64,000 bases of DNA from Struthidea cinerea. Lineage: Eukaryota > Chordata > Aves > Passeriformes > Corcoracidae. The DNA lies in the NCBI GenBank assembly GCA_013397865.1, contig VZTI01002586.1:9274-73273 (forward strand). Direction: 5' to 3'. The notes below the pieces were generated by a model. It worked only from the letters and a program-made list of their open reading frames with translations. It searched no databases and was not told the origin of the DNA. Positions 62,684 through 64,000 of this stretch are shown here, piece after piece. Positions within the stretch are counted from its first letter, which is position 1; the number at the start of each line of letters is the position of its first letter. The position numbers were made by a program, and so were the translations under genes.

Positions 62684-63122
62684 GAGCTTGTTTGTAAAGA
62701 CAAGTTCTCTTGTGTCATTCCTCTCACCCAGAAGAATCTGGGGAGGATGTTCACTTTGCAAGGGGCTGCTGTTGTCCCCTCTCCTGATCTCCTGTGCAAC
62801 ACAGACTACAAGATCCCTGCAGAGAGCAGCAAACAACACCCACTCTCCCTGGGCATGCACCTAGAGGCAGGACACTGCTGAAAAGAGCTACAGCCAGCCT
62901 CCCTCCACTAATGCGTCTGCACCCAGCTGGAGCACTATGCTACAGAAAAATATCTAATTTAACTCTGAAGCCTTCACGTGATAAAGAATCCATCCTGCTT
63001 TCTAATGACCTGCTCTAGTGCTAATTACTCACTCTGTTGACAACAACCTTCTTCCATCCTGAACATTTCTGCCTTTCCTGTCAAATCCTTGTCTCCAAGA
63101 CTGTTAACTCCTGCGGTCCTTC
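62684..63122. other. Noncoding DNA, no gene seen
   Basis: No recognised repeat or coding content. Confidence 0.5.
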
Positions 63123-64000
63123 TGTCGGAGACTGAAACGTTATAATTTATGGCTTAAACATTTTTATGAAGGACTTTTGCCTATTACAGAAAAACTGTAT
63201 AACAAAAGCTGCATGGAAGACTACCACACTCTGAGTGGGCCTCCTGACTGAGGCTCTGGACTGCAAGTTGATGGAGATAAGATAAAATTACTCAGATCTG
63301 GGCTGGGGGAGAAGAATACATTCACAGGAGAATCAAGCCTAGCACTTTGGGGTGGAGAGCACAACCCCAGGCTTATCTGCTGCCAGGCTTGAACAGACCC
63401 CTACACCAAAGTGGGGAGGAGGAGAGGTTTTGGGTGCATGGTGAAAAAAGCCTCTGGTCCGATGAACACCCATCCTCTGCTGTGCAGACCAGCTCAGCTG
63501 TGGGGGCCCCCACTCCGGAAAGGCCGCATCTACAGGAGAGCAGACAGTGTGTCAGGGCCCATCAAAGCCTCCCCCTCCCCAAAGGGTCCCCAGACCCTGC
63601 ACCAGAGCACTGCACAAAATGCAAAATGGTGCAACAGGTCCAGACTCTTGCAAGGGACAGTGTCAAACCTAGACCCCTCAGGGGAGGCACCTGGGCGTTC
63701 CCACCTGGCCAAACATATATTAATCCTTTGGATTCTATACTCTGCAGCGCAAGGGACCCTCACCACCAAGAAGACCAGATGGAGGGCAGCGACAATGCTG
63801 GAAATGATCCAAAGGTTAATATTTTTTATGTAACTTTAGTCAGTTTTATTCCCCTTTGCCCCCGGGGAAGGGAATTGAAGTTTCTTTTCAGGGGACTATT
63901 CCACCAGGTGAGGTCTAATGAGCTTAACATCTCAACAGACCGGGAGTAGCACAGAAGATACACAAAAGATAACGACCATTAATGAACATCAACTCCAAAC
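63123..64000 (+). mobile_element. Possible LTR or ERV fragment running off the window
   Basis: The sequence shifts at 63123 to a TGTCGGAGACTGAAACG start that looks like an LTR terminus, with higher GC, a TATA-like ACATATATTAATCC at about 63713 and no AATAAA before the window ends. A 200-codon plus frame (63347-63949) has no recognised domain and is rich in Pro, Gln and Ser. The right end is not visible, so neither length nor duplication can be tested. Confidence 0.35.

Noticed and set aside
63347..63949. 200-codon plus frame as a gene
   Set aside because: It lies in a probable LTR-like block at the window edge, overlaps a 140-codon frame in another phase, and has no domain I recognise.
1..64000. 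tRNA, rRNA, CRISPR arrays, bacterial operons or a novel prokaryote-type system
   Set aside because: I saw no cloverleaf with A and B boxes, no regularly spaced repeats with unique spacers, and the sequence is clearly vertebrate.

Overview
The window looks like intergenic or deep intronic DNA from a bird, most likely a passerine. I infer this from repeated CR1 LINE 3' ends (tails of the ATTCTATGATTCTATG type on either strand), several LTR families of the kind that fill songbird genomes, AT-rich single-copy DNA between them, and the absence of Alu, L1 or B-element sequence. I found no credible protein-coding exon, tRNA, rRNA or CRISPR array. All the longest open frames lie in LTRs or GC-rich tandem repeats, or run across the assembly gap.

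Layout. 1-8.3 kb: single-copy DNA, a 354-bp solo LTR (2913-3266), a segment bounded by a perfect 41-bp inverted repeat (4469-5605) and a very old CR1 (about 6.2-6.9 kb). 8344-9471: a GC-rich solo LTR with a perfect 5-bp target duplication. 9.5-14.4 kb: nothing recognisable. 14.5-16.45 kb: an old CR1 ORF2 fragment, then a CR1 tail fused to about 320 bp of unidentified sequence. 18584-18941: a second member of the 354-bp LTR family, with a perfect 6-bp duplication. 22.4-23.8 kb: a minus-strand LTR-like segment abutting a complete 977-bp ERVL-like solo LTR. 25.1-25.9 kb: another minus-strand LTR-like block. 26-40 kb: mostly single-copy DNA with purine tracts, a G17 run, two CR1 fragments, a 100-bp direct duplication and one LTR-like block. 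40189-44330: an endogenous retrovirus with LTR, tRNA-Lys-like primer binding site, leader and a broken gag 5' part, interrupted by a 699-N gap. 44.3-64 kb: single-copy DNA with four CR1 fragments (one the inverted partner of the 15.6-kb chimera), one well-formed minus-strand solo LTR (62299-62677) and an LTR-like block running off the right edge.

The main structural result is at the gap. The 1419 bases after it repeat the 1622 bases before it. The 203-bp length difference is fully explained by an 88-bp tandem repeat inside the LTR (four units against two, one of them shortened by 27 bp). The simplest reading is one provirus whose contig ends were not merged, not two proviruses. The best candidates for undescribed biology are the CR1 chimera present in two copies with the same junction, the 41-bp inverted-repeat element, and a CTCF-like core kept in all copies of the GC-rich LTR. 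There is no gene system or operon here; the parts are independent insertions in different states of decay.
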